Shown here one piece after another: positions 41,658 through 49,588 of a stretch of 64,000 bases of DNA (position 1 is the stretch's first letter; each line of letters starts with the position of its first letter). The position numbers and the translations under genes were made by a program. A model generated the notes under the pieces. It saw nothing but the letters and a program-made list of their open reading frames with translations, had not been told where the DNA came from and ran no database searches. The DNA comes from JAJYVT01 sp035534455. GTDB taxonomy: Bacteria; Actinomycetota; Acidimicrobiia; Acidimicrobiales; RAAP-2. The DNA lies in contig DATLRV010000049.1 in assembly GCA_035534455.1 (NCBI GenBank), positions 62,001 through 126,000 on the forward strand, in the 5' to 3' direction.

Positions 41658-42839
41658 TCAGCCGGTCGTCCCGCCGGCCACGCCGTACCAGCGCACCCAC
41701 CGGCCGTGCGAGTGCATGTCCGCCAGGCGGTACGCGACGCGGCGGGCGCCGGGCTCGAGCTCGACGAGCACGAGCGCCGTGGCGCCGCGGACCTTCGTCC
41801 CGTCCCCGCCGGGGGAGGGGGGCACCGGGAGGGCGGGGACCTCGTAGGGGGCTTCGGCGAAGACCCACGACAACGGGCGCGTCGCGGCCAGCCGGGCGAC
41901 GGCGTCGCACAGCGCGGCCTGCTCGTCGGGCGTGAAGTACGCCGCCACCCACGTGTGGAGCACACAGAGACGGGCGTCGGTGGGAAGCGTCGATGCGATT
42001 TCGTCGAGATCTTCGAGTGCGTCGCCATGCCGCACGAGGGGCGGCTCGTCGAGGGCGCGGGCCACCCCGATCGCCCGGCGCGCGACCTCGAAGCGGTCCA
42101 GGTGGTCCGGCCACTGGCAGGCGAGCAACCAGCGAACCTGGTCCTCGTCGCGGACGTCGACCGGCCGGCGGTCGAGGCCGACGCGTGCCGCCACGGCCGG
42201 GATGGCCGTCGGTATTGGGGCGCCGCGGACCTCGCAGCGCAGCACGACCGGACTGTCGCGGTCACCCGCCTCGCACCCGGCGTCGGCCGCCCCGAACCGC
42301 CGCGGCCCCTTCGTCGCGGGCGTGTAGGCGTAGGCGTAGCGATCGAAGACGAGGTTCAATCCGGCCGCGGCCCCGAGGTCCACGAGGGCGATCGGCCCGC
42401 CGGCACGGGCGGCGACGCAGGACAGGGCGGGGAGGATCGCCGTGCACCTGCCCACCTCGTTGGTCTGGGTGGCTCGCGTGGCGACGAGCTCGGCGATTGC
42501 CTCGCGGTCTCGCTCGCAGAAGGCGGCGAAGGACGGGAAGGGGTCCAGGTCGGGGCCGAGGGCGCGGGCGGGGTCCTCACCACGCCACGCGAGCACGGTC
42601 GGATAGTGGGCAGCGAGCGGGTCGTCGTGGCCCGCGAGCAGGCGATCGTGGACCGCGGCGAGGAGGATGTTGGGGCGCCGCTGGTCCGGCGGCGCCTCGG
42701 CAACCAGGGAAAGCAACGACGGATCCGTCGCGATCCCCTCGCAGATGCGGGCATAGCGGACCGCGCCGTCGATGCGCACGCCGGCGGCGAACCTCCGGAA
42801 CTGCTCGGCGAGGTTGTCGACGCCTGTGCCCTCTCGCAT
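41658..42839 (-). CDS. DUF2332 family protein
   Basis: A 393-residue protein of the actinobacterial DUF2332 family. An N-terminal helical region (FRRFAAGVRIDGAVRYARICEGIATD) precedes a methyltransferase-like core (GGPIALVDLGAAAGLNLVFDRYAY, about 135-160). LCVLHTWVAAYFTPDEQAAL near 300 and a final strand pattern with HGRWVRWYG complete it. No activity has been shown for the family to my knowledge. ATG 42839 lies in a 23-bp tandem duplication, and its first base pair overlaps the stop of a seven-residue minicistron. It converges on dinB. Confidence 0.82.
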   Translation of the reverse strand: MREGTGVDNLAEQFRRFAAGVRIDGAVRYARICEGIATDPSLLSLVAEAPPDQRRPNILLAAVHDRLLAGHDDPLAAHYPTVLAWRGEDPARALGPDLDPFPSFAAFCERDREAIAELVATRATQTNEVGRCTAILPALSCVAARAGGPIALVDLGAAAGLNLVFDRYAYAYTPATKGPRRFGAADAGCEAGDRDSPVVLRCEVRGAPIPTAIPAVAARVGLDRRPVDVRDEDQVRWLLACQWPDHLDRFEVARRAIGVARALDEPPLVRHGDALEDLDEIASTLPTDARLCVLHTWVAAYFTPDEQAALCDAVARLAATRPLSWVFAEAPYEVPALPVPPSPGGDGTKVRGATALVLVELEPGARRVAYRLADMHSHGRWVRWYGVAGGTTG

Positions 42840-42871
42840 CAGAGGCCGGTGCCCTCTCGCATCAGCGGCCG
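42826..42871. repeat. 23-bp tandem duplication of the DUF2332 start region
   Basis: Two 23-bp copies differing by one base (42826-42848 and 42849-42871). On the minus strand the outer copy encodes MREGTGL with its stop TGA overlapping the real ATG (TGATG at 42841-42837). The minicistron spans 42839-42862. Confidence 0.8.
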
Positions 42872-42919
42872 GTGCACCGTCTTGCGCCCCGTCCCGCCGC
42901 CGGAACGCCCGCACGCCCT

Positions 42920-42964
42920 GCCGGCGACACCCCTGCCAGCGACACCCCTGGCGGCGACACCCCT
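42920..42964. repeat. Three 15-bp tandem repeats
   Basis: Copies gccggcgacacccct, gccagcgacacccct and ggcggcgacacccct lie in the 200-base gap between DUF2332 and the small membrane protein. No gene is supported in this gap. TAGCAT near 42984 could be the -10 of the downstream gene. Confidence 0.8.
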
Positions 42965-43040
42965 GCCACGCCGCCGGACCGTAGCATCGGGTCAACGCCG
43001 CGGCGCATGGCGCGCCGTGGCCGACGACGAGGAGGCGGCC

Positions 43041-43274
43041 ATGGCACGCGACGTGGAACGGGGGTCCAGACGAGACGTGACCCGGCGCAGGTCCGGTGGC
43101 CTTCGGCCCCTGCACACGCTGGCACTCGTCGCGGTCGGCGTCGTCGGCGTGCTCGTCGCCTTCTGGGCGTTGAGCTTCATCGCAGGCGTGGTCTGGGGGC
43201 TCGTGAAGGTCGTCGTGATCGTCGCGGTGCTCGGGGGTCTCGCCTGGCTGCTCCTCGGTCGCCGTCGCCGCTGA
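43041..43274 (+). CDS. Small membrane protein, unknown function
   Basis: A 77-residue protein with a basic N-terminus (MARDVERGSRRDVTRRRSGG), two closely spaced hydrophobic segments (LHTLALVAVGVVGVLVAFWALSF-like and a second rich in Val/Leu) and an Arg tail. The segments are separated only by GVVWGLVK, so it may form a helical hairpin in the membrane. ATG 43041 has GGAGG about 6 bases upstream. No family is recognised. Confidence 0.65.
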   Translation: MARDVERGSRRDVTRRRSGGLRPLHTLALVAVGVVGVLVAFWALSFIAGVVWGLVKVVVIVAVLGGLAWLLLGRRRR

Positions 43275-43325
43275 CGCGGCGAGAGGAGCATCTCGCGCGC
43301 CGCGACGCGTCCCGTGTAGCGCAGC

Positions 43326-44435
43326 TCAGGAGGGCTCCTTGTTCGGCTTGGCGCTGCGCCGGTCCCCGATGGGGACGCCCGGGGCGGGGTGCATCTGCTC
43401 GTCGCGCACGCGGTGGGGAACCTGGAGCACCCGCAGCACGGTGACGAGCCCGACGCCGCCGGTCACGTTGCCGACAACCGCCCATCCGACGTCCTCGGCC
43501 CACTGGAGGTAGCCGAACCCGGCATGCCCGGCGATCAGGGCGCCGAACATCACCAGGGAACCCACGACCGCGTGGTCGAGGTGCGGCGCGATGATCAGGA
43601 ACCCCGCGACCACCGCAGGGATGGTGCGCGCAGCCATGGACTCGGTCGCCTGCTGCATCCAGGTCATGAGCGTGATCGCCGCCCCGGCGAGGACGCAGAG
43701 GGCGAACGACCGCACGGTGAAGCCCAGGTGCGGGTAGTAGCGCCCGTCGACCCGTGCCGTATGGGCGAGCTGGGGCAACGCATGCATCACGAACCACATG
43801 ACGACCCACCCGGCGGCGAGGTTGGCGAGCAACGTCCCCGCCCAGAGGCGGATGAGCATGCGGAGCCGCGCCTGGCGCGTCATGACGGTGACGACCGGGA
43901 TGAGGAAGTCCTCGGTGAACAGCTCGCTGCTCGCGAACGTCAGCGTGACGAAGCCGATCGAAAAGGCGACGGCGCCGAGGAGGATCGAGTGCGTGCGCCG
44001 CTCGACGACCAGGAGGGCGAGCACGCCCATGCCGACGTCGACACCCCCGACCGCACCGGTCGCGAGCAGGGACACCAGTCGGCGGGAGAGGCGCCGTCGA
44101 CCCTGGTCAACGCTCTGGAGGAAGCGCTCCTCGACCTCGAGCTCGGCGACCGAGCTGTCGGTGGCCGGGTCGGAGCCGACGCCCGGGCGCAGGCCTGGCT
44201 CGTCCCCGCCGTCCCCGCCGTCCCCGCCGTCCCCGCCGTCCCCGCCGTCCCCGCCGTCCCCGCCGTCCCCGGAGTCCCAGCCGTCCCAGCCGTCCCCGGA
44301 TCCTCCCCGATCCTGGTCCGGGGTGTCCCGCGTCTGGTCCGCCGAATCCCGCTCGTTGGCCGGGGTGTCCCACGCCGGGTCCGGGTCCGGGTCCGGGGCC
44401 GGGGTGTCGGGGTCGGGGTCGCGGGCGCCGTCCAC
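43326..44435 (-). CDS. Formate/nitrite transporter (FNT) family protein
   Basis: A 369-residue membrane channel-like protein. The first 110 residues are an acidic Asp/Pro/Gly-rich tail with an eight-fold GGD repeat. Six hydrophobic segments follow, including GAVAFSIGFVTLTFASSELFTEDF, which resembles the FNT pore signature, and GVDVGMGVLALL before it. It is nearer the YfdC-like branch than true FocA, so the substrate is uncertain. The start is GTG 44435. The gene stands alone. Confidence 0.8.
   Translation of the reverse strand: MDGARDPDPDTPAPDPDPDPAWDTPANERDSADQTRDTPDQDRGGSGDGWDGWDSGDGGDGGDGGDGGDGGDGGDGGDEPGLRPGVGSDPATDSSVAELEVEERFLQSVDQGRRRLSRRLVSLLATGAVGGVDVGMGVLALLVVERRTHSILLGAVAFSIGFVTLTFASSELFTEDFLIPVVTVMTRQARLRMLIRLWAGTLLANLAAGWVVMWFVMHALPQLAHTARVDGRYYPHLGFTVRSFALCVLAGAAITLMTWMQQATESMAARTIPAVVAGFLIIAPHLDHAVVGSLVMFGALIAGHAGFGYLQWAEDVGWAVVGNVTGGVGLVTVLRVLQVPHRVRDEQMHPAPGVPIGDRRSAKPNKEPS
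44201..44272. repeat. Eight 9-bp tandem repeats encoding GGD
   Basis: Eight copies of cgtccccgc (last one cgtccccgg) inside the FNT-family gene. The unit is a multiple of three, so copy-number change would lengthen or shorten the acidic N-terminal tail without frameshift. Confidence 0.9.
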
Positions 44436-44492
44436 CGGACGGAAATGCCCGGTCTCCGTCGATCGAATGCGGGCTGCACCCGCATTCGGGGC

Positions 44493-46121
44493 TCAGCGGT
44501 CGAGCGAGAGGCTCCCGACGAAGGCCGGGACGGGGGCGGTGATCGCACTCCCGAGCGCTGATTCGAGCGCGGCGAGCGCCCCGAGGAGGAGGGGCTCGGA
44601 CCAGGGCGGCCCGAGCAGGGCGATGCTGACGGGCAGGCCCCCCACGGTCCCGACGGGCAAGGCGGCCGAGGGGTAGCCGGCCACGGCGGCAGGCGACCAG
44701 CCGGCACCGGCGACGTGGTCGCCCAGGACGTGGTCGATCGGCCAGGCCGGCGACATCGCGGGCACGGCGACGAGGTCGACCCCCGCGGCGAAGACCGTGT
44801 CGAGCCCGTCGGTCCGGGTTGCCCGCTTGATCCGGTCGAGCGCCGCCAGGTAGAGGTCGGCGCCGAGGCCGTCGGTCGCCGCCGCCCGTGCGATCAGCTC
44901 GGTGTCGAAGCGGTCCGCCCGCTCGCGCGGCTCGCGTCCAGCGTGGTCCAGGATGTCGGCGAGCGTGCGCGGGAGGTCCGGGTGTCCGGGCGTCGCGTCG
45001 GCCCGGCGTCCGAGGTACGCCTCCATGCCGGCGCGGAACTCGTAGAGGAGCACCGTGAGCTCGTCCTCTTCCCAGGTCGACGGGGGGCCGAGGCCCTCGA
45101 CGGGGTCGACGATCTCGGCCCCGACCTCGCGCAGGGCGTCGAGGGCCACGCCGAACGCCTCGTCCGTGGGCCGGTGGTAGCCGGCGTACCCGCCGTCGCG
45201 CACGACCCCGATCCGCAGACCCGCGATCCCGTCCGCACCCTGCTGTGCCCATGCTGCGGGGTCGAACCCTGCGGGGCGACCGGCGCGCCTCGCCGCCGCG
45301 TCCTCCCCGTCGTCGACCGCGTCGGCGAGCACGCCGAGGAGGAGCCCGAGGTCGCGCACGCTCCTCGCGAGCGGCCCCGCGGTGTCCTGGGTCGCGGCGA
45401 TCGGGACGATGCCGGTGCGGCTCACGAGACCGAGCGTCGGCTTGAGGCCGGCGACTCCGCATGCGGCCGCGGGGCACAGGATCGATCCGTCCGTCTCGGT
45501 CCCGACCGCCAGGGGAACCAGGCGCGCGGCCACCGCCGCGCCCGAACCGGCCGACGACCCGCCGGGGCTGCGGTCGAGGGCATGAGGGTTGCGCGTCTGT
45601 CCGCCGCGGGCGCTCCACCCGCTCGAGGACATCTCGGAGCGGAAATTGGCCCACTCCGACAGGTTCGCCTTGCCGATGACGATCGCGCCCGCCTCGCGCA
45701 GGACCTTCACCAGGGTGGCGTCGGTGGCTGGGGAGGAGGCGCCGAAGACGAGTGACCCCGCGCTCGTGTGCAGCGGGGCGACGGTGTCGACGTTGTCCTT
45801 CACGAGCACGGGGACGCCGTGGAGGGGACCCCTGCGGCGTCCGGCGCGACGCTCGGCGTCGAGCGTCGCCGCCACCTCGAGCGCGTCGGGGGCGAGCTCG
45901 ATGACCGCGTGGGTACCGGCGCCTCCGCCGTCGATCACCTCGATCCGCGCGACCAGTTGCTCGACGACCCCGGCGGCGGTGAGCTCGCCTGCGTCGAAGA
46001 GCCCGGAGAGCGCCGTCGCGTCGAGGGCCGCGATGTCGGCGCTCGCGGGATGGGGATCGCGGGGAACGCCGCCCCTCTCGGCGCCCCCGCCGTTCACGTC
46101 GCCTGCGTCGCTGGCTCCCAC
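44493..46121 (-). CDS. Amidase signature family protein
   Basis: A 542-residue amidase with the Ser-cisSer-Lys triad: Lys108 (VPVLVKDN), Ser189 (SPGGSSAGSG) and Ser213 (ETDGSILCP); the 24-residue spacing between the serines matches the family. PLHGVPVLVKDNVDT and GKANLSEWANFRS are typical. It hydrolyses an amide, but the substrate is unknown; it lacks GatA context. GTG 46121 is chosen because GGAGG lies 7 bases upstream on the minus strand (46129-46133). Confidence 0.9.
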   Translation of the reverse strand: MGASDAGDVNGGGAERGGVPRDPHPASADIAALDATALSGLFDAGELTAAGVVEQLVARIEVIDGGGAGTHAVIELAPDALEVAATLDAERRAGRRRGPLHGVPVLVKDNVDTVAPLHTSAGSLVFGASSPATDATLVKVLREAGAIVIGKANLSEWANFRSEMSSSGWSARGGQTRNPHALDRSPGGSSAGSGAAVAARLVPLAVGTETDGSILCPAAACGVAGLKPTLGLVSRTGIVPIAATQDTAGPLARSVRDLGLLLGVLADAVDDGEDAAARRAGRPAGFDPAAWAQQGADGIAGLRIGVVRDGGYAGYHRPTDEAFGVALDALREVGAEIVDPVEGLGPPSTWEEDELTVLLYEFRAGMEAYLGRRADATPGHPDLPRTLADILDHAGREPRERADRFDTELIARAAATDGLGADLYLAALDRIKRATRTDGLDTVFAAGVDLVAVPAMSPAWPIDHVLGDHVAGAGWSPAAVAGYPSAALPVGTVGGLPVSIALLGPPWSEPLLLGALAALESALGSAITAPVPAFVGSLSLDR

Positions 46122-46202
46122 GCCGATGCCTCCACTCGTTCTGTGGGGCGCGTGCTCTCGGGCTCGCCCCCGCGCGTCCCACCCCTCCGGGCACGGTAAC
46201 CG

Positions 46203-46671
46203 ATGGTGCGCCGCGAAGAGACGTGGCGGACGGCGTGCCCGGCCCGCCGGCGTGCCCGGCCGAGACGGTGCCGCGTCCGGGATGCCGTCCTCGACGACTG
46301 CGACGCCTCCGCTGAAGTCCGGCCCGGAGCCGTGCTCGAGGCGGTCAGCCTCACGCGCGTCGAGTTCCGGCGATGCCGGTTGACCGGGGTGGTCTTCTCG
46401 CGCGGGCACCTGCGCGACGTCCGGTTCGTCGAGTGTCAGATGACCGCGGGTGCAGATCGGATCGCAGAGGGTCCCGGGTCCACTTCGACTCGTGCGACCT
46501 GACCGACGCCGACTTCTACGGCACGCAGCTCGTGCGATCCCGGTTCTTCGACTGCGACCTCACCAATTCGGACTTTTCCCGCGCGGTCGTCCGAGGTGCC
46601 CTGCTGCACGGGTCGAAGCCGGAGCGCCTCCGCGGTCCTCGTCCCCGAACGGCGCCTCACGGACGCGGTGA
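46203..46671 (+). pseudogene. Decayed pentapeptide-repeat protein gene
   Basis: Three successive reading frames each give pentapeptide-repeat sequence. Frame one from ATG 46203 gives AVSLTRVEFRRCRLTGVVF; frame two from about 46475 gives FDSCDLTDADFYGTQLVRSRF and CDLTNSDFSRAVVRGALL; frame three from about 46620 gives AVLVPERRLTDAVIRS. At least two frameshifts, near 46470 and 46620, are needed to join them. Pentapeptide proteins form right-handed beta-helices. Sequence error is an alternative, but a neighbouring gene is broken too. Confidence 0.65.
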
Positions 46672-46689
46672 TCCGTTCGAACTCCTCGG

Positions 46690-47017
46690 ACGGCTCGCCG
46701 CGTCGAGCGCCTCGGTCCGGGCGAGCGCCGCAGCGCGTCGTCGTGGTCGCCTTCCTTGGAACGGCTGCTCGCGAGCCAGGTCAGCGCCTTCAGGCGGTCC
46801 GCGCCCGCGAGTCCCAGTTCGAGCGCGTTCTCGTAGGCGGGGACCGCACGGGCCTCGTCGTCCCGGTCGTCGAGGGTGGCAGCGAGCCAGAACCGGGCCG
46901 ACGCTCAGCTGACGTCGGGTCTGTGTCGACCGCGCGCTCGAAGGCACCGACGGCGGCCACGAGCTTGCGCTGCGCCCTGAGGTCCATCCCCTTGTCGAAG
47001 GCGTTCGCCGCGCTCAT
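46690..47017 (-). pseudogene. Decayed TPR protein gene at the end of the ABC operon
   Basis: ATG 47017 overlaps the ABC permease stop (ATGA) and encodes FDKGMDLRAQRKLVAAVGAF and ERAVDTDPTSAE, then shifts. Two bases later another frame gives ARFWLAATLDDRDDEARAVP and AYENALELGLAGADRLKAL, a normal TPR pattern. The frame as written stops at 46790 after an unrelated tail. The TPR-like sequence fades into the convergent pentapeptide remnant. Confidence 0.6.
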
Positions 47018-47805
47018 TTGGCGCGGCGCGGTTCGAACCGGAACCGGCGGACCGCCACGACGAACCCTACGGCACCCCAGATCGCGACCACCCCGATGTT
47101 CCCCCACGACCAGGCAGAAGCCCCCGGGACCAGGTGGAACGGCGCGAACGTCGCGTCGATGAGCGGGCCGACCGGAAAGTACCTCGAGAACTGGGCGAGC
47201 GCGGACCCGGGCTGCAACGGGAACCACAGCCCCGAGAGGAACAGCATCACGAAGAACACGATGCTGATCATCGGCCCGGCGGCGTCCTCGTTCGGCACCA
47301 GCGTGCTCGCTGCGACGCCGAGTGCGGTGAAGCAGACCACGCCGACGGCGATCGCGAGGACGAGCGGTGCCCAGTTCTCCGGGAGCCGGGCACCGAAGCC
47401 GAACCTGCCGACGAGGAGCAGGAGGACCACCTGGACGACGGACACGACCATCGCGTTCAGCGCGAGCGCGCCGATCATCGCCCACGCCGGGAGCGGCGAC
47501 AGCCGGATCCGCTTCAAGAGTCCCGTCTCGCGCCGGTTCACGAGCGAGATCGCGAGCGTGTTGAAACATGCCGACATCACGCCGTAGGCGGCGAAGCCGG
47601 GCACGTAGTACTGGACCTCCTTCACGCCCAGGAACGTGACCTTTGTGGCGCCGCCCGAAGCGGCGAGCAGCACCAAGAAGATGAGCGAGAAGCCGACGGT
47701 GAAGAAGGCGCCGAAGGGGTTCCGCCAGAAGCTGAGCTGCTCGTAGTAGAGCTGCCGCCCCATCATCTGCGTCCGCCGGCGGACGAGCGCGGCCGTCAGC
47801 GTCAT
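47014..47805 (-). CDS. ABC transporter permease (ABC-2 type)
   Basis: A 263-residue ABC-2 permease with six hydrophobic segments, starting with FFTVGFSLIFLVLLAAS after a cytoplasmic N-terminus. The conserved VNRRETGLLKRIRLSPLP loop and the SGLWFPLQ motif with PVGPLIDA are typical of drug or polyketide efflux pumps such as DrrB-like proteins. ATG 47805 overlaps the ATPase stop (ATGA), and its own stop overlaps the TPR remnant start. Substrate unknown. Confidence 0.9.
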   Translation of the reverse strand: MTLTAALVRRRTQMMGRQLYYEQLSFWRNPFGAFFTVGFSLIFLVLLAASGGATKVTFLGVKEVQYYVPGFAAYGVMSACFNTLAISLVNRRETGLLKRIRLSPLPAWAMIGALALNAMVVSVVQVVLLLLVGRFGFGARLPENWAPLVLAIAVGVVCFTALGVAASTLVPNEDAAGPMISIVFFVMLFLSGLWFPLQPGSALAQFSRYFPVGPLIDATFAPFHLVPGASAWSWGNIGVVAIWGAVGFVVAVRRFRFEPRRAK

Positions 47806-48713
47806 CCCTGTTCTCTTTCGTAGCCGACGAGACGCAGGTACACGTCCTCCAGGGTCAAGCGCTCGCACGTCAGGCCGGCAAGTTCGACGTGCTGGGCCGC
47901 CGCCCAATTCGTCAACACCCGGAGCACCTCGACCGCGTCGCCGGTGCGGATCTGGACAGTGTCGCTCGCGACCGACGTGGGCGGTACGGGCAGGTCGGCG
48001 ACGGCCACCCCGTCGGGCACGCGAAACCGGATCAACGCGTCGCTCGTGTCCCTGCCGCCGAGCGCCTGCGGCGTCCCCTCGGCCACGACCCGCCCACCGC
48101 TCATCACCGCGACGCGCGAGGCCAACGTCTCTGCTTCGTCCATGTAGTGCGTCGTGAGCAGCACGGTCGTCCCACCGCTCGTGAGCCGGCGCACCACCTC
48201 CCAGGCATCGCGCCTGGCGGAGGGGTCGAACCCCGTCGTCGGTTCGTCGAGGTACAACAGCTCGGGGTTCCCGACGATGCCGAGGCCGAGGTCGAGCCTG
48301 CGCATCTGCCCGCCCGAGAGCGTCTTCACCCGCGACCCCGCCTTCTCCGAGAGCCCGACGAGCTCGACGACCTCGGCGGGGTCGCGTGGCGCGGGGTAGT
48401 ACCCGGCGTTGCGCTGGAGCACCTCGAGGACCGTCAGGTAGGGCTCGACGGCGAGCTCTTGGAGGACGACGCCCGTGCGCTCTCGGAGCTGCATCGAGGT
48501 GGCGCGCTCCGCCGGGTCCATCCCCAGCACCTCCACGCGCCCCGCATCGCGGCGACGGAAGCCCTCGAGGATCTCGATCGTGGTCGTCTTCCCTGCGCCG
48601 TTGGGGCCGAGCAGCGCGAAGACCTCGCCATGCTGGATCTCGAAGCTGACGTCCGACACGGCCTGCATCGGTCCGTAACGCTTCGCGAGGCCGTCGACGA
48701 CGATCACCGCCAT
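47802..48713 (-). CDS. ABC transporter ATP-binding protein
   Basis: A 303-residue ATPase. Walker A is LLGPNGAGKTTTIEIL (about 38-48), the signature LSGGQMRRLDLGLG (about 135), Walker B ELLYLDEPTTGFDP and the H-loop THYMDEAE. The C-terminal 80 residues form an accessory domain as in DrrA-type exporters. ATG 48713 lies 6 bases after TACCGT (48725-48720 on the minus strand), suggesting leaderless expression. It pairs with the permease that follows. Confidence 0.93.
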   Translation of the reverse strand: MAVIVVDGLAKRYGPMQAVSDVSFEIQHGEVFALLGPNGAGKTTTIEILEGFRRRDAGRVEVLGMDPAERATSMQLRERTGVVLQELAVEPYLTVLEVLQRNAGYYPAPRDPAEVVELVGLSEKAGSRVKTLSGGQMRRLDLGLGIVGNPELLYLDEPTTGFDPSARRDAWEVVRRLTSGGTTVLLTTHYMDEAETLASRVAVMSGGRVVAEGTPQALGGRDTSDALIRFRVPDGVAVADLPVPPTSVASDTVQIRTGDAVEVLRVLTNWAAAQHVELAGLTCERLTLEDVYLRLVGYEREQG

Positions 48714-48719
48714 GCGCCG

Positions 48720-48725
48720 ACGGTA
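48720..48725 (-). promoter_or_regulatory. Likely -10 element (TACCGT) of the ABC operon
   Basis: TACCGT on the minus strand ends 6 bases before ATG 48713. It is the same hexamer and spacing as before the second TetR gene. Confidence 0.5.
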
Positions 48726-48841
48726 TCGCTTGGCCGCCCGCCGCCCGCCGCCCGCCGGCTCGCCTGCCGGCCGCACGCTGGTCGGAACCGCGGCCCCCGG
48801 GGTATCGGGGTCCCCCGAGCGCGCCGTGCGAGACTCCGTCG

Positions 48842-49525
48842 ATGGGGACCACGGGGCGCGTCGCCTCGGTCAACGTCGGCGTGCCGAGGGCGGTGCGACG
48901 GGGCGGGGTCAGCGGGATCGACAAGCGCCCCGTCGCCGGCTCCGTGCGCGTCTCGAGCCCCGCAGACGGGCGGAGCGGCCTCGAAGGGGACAGCATCTGC
49001 GACTCCGTGAATCACGGCGGGCCTGCCCAGGCGGTGTACGCGTACGCCCGGGAGGACCTGGACTGGTGGGAGGCCCGACTCGGTGTCCCGGTGACCGACG
49101 GAACGTTCGGGGAGAACCTCACCACCGTCGGGCTCGACGTCACCGGTGCCCTGCTGGGCGAGCGGTGGCGCATCGGCGAGGAGGTCCTCCTCGAGGTCAC
49201 CGGCCCGAGGATCCCCTGTGCCACGTTCGCCGTCTGGATGCACACGCGTGGGTGGCTGACGGCGTTCACCGACCGTGCGCGTCCGGGCGCGTACCTTCGC
49301 GTCCTTGTCCCGGGAACGGTGCGCATCGGTGACGAGCTGGCGGTGGTCGACCGCCCCGCGCACGACGTCGACGTGGGGCTCTGCTTCCGGGCGCTCACGC
49401 GCGAGCGGGGCCTCCTGCCGCGACTACTGGACGCGGGCGACCACCTCGAGCCCGAGCTGCGAAGCCTCGTGGGTGAGGGACGCGGGTTCGATCTCGACGA
49501 GGAACCGGCCGACGAACCGGCGTGA
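48842..49525 (+). CDS. MOSC domain protein (YiiM-like)
   Basis: A 227-residue protein with a MOSC domain across about 25-165: GLEGDSICDSVNHGGPAQAVYAY, GTFGENLTTVGLDV, and the conserved Cys126 in GPRIPCATF. MOSC proteins handle molybdenum-cofactor sulphur or, in the YiiM group, reduce N-hydroxylated compounds. The C-terminal 60 residues resemble the YiiM 3-alpha extension. GAGACT lies 6 bases before ATG 48842, a weak leaderless-type -10. Confidence 0.9.
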   Translation: MGTTGRVASVNVGVPRAVRRGGVSGIDKRPVAGSVRVSSPADGRSGLEGDSICDSVNHGGPAQAVYAYAREDLDWWEARLGVPVTDGTFGENLTTVGLDVTGALLGERWRIGEEVLLEVTGPRIPCATFAVWMHTRGWLTAFTDRARPGAYLRVLVPGTVRIGDELAVVDRPAHDVDVGLCFRALTRERGLLPRLLDAGDHLEPELRSLVGEGRGFDLDEEPADEPA

Positions 49526-49574
49526 CCCCGCGCCAACGGCGAGCCCGCGCCGGCCGCGGCCGGGCGCCCCGCCC

Positions 49575-49580
49575 TATGGT
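49575..49580 (+). promoter_or_regulatory. Likely -10 element (TATGGT) of the aldolase-like gene
   Basis: TATGGT ends 8 bases before ATG 49589, with no Shine-Dalgarno. Confidence 0.45.
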
Positions 49581-49588
49581 TCAGGGGC

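Noticed and set aside
43326..44435. Naming the FNT-family gene focA or nirC
   Set aside because: The pore motif is only partly matched and the overall pattern is nearer to the uncharacterised YfdC-like branch.
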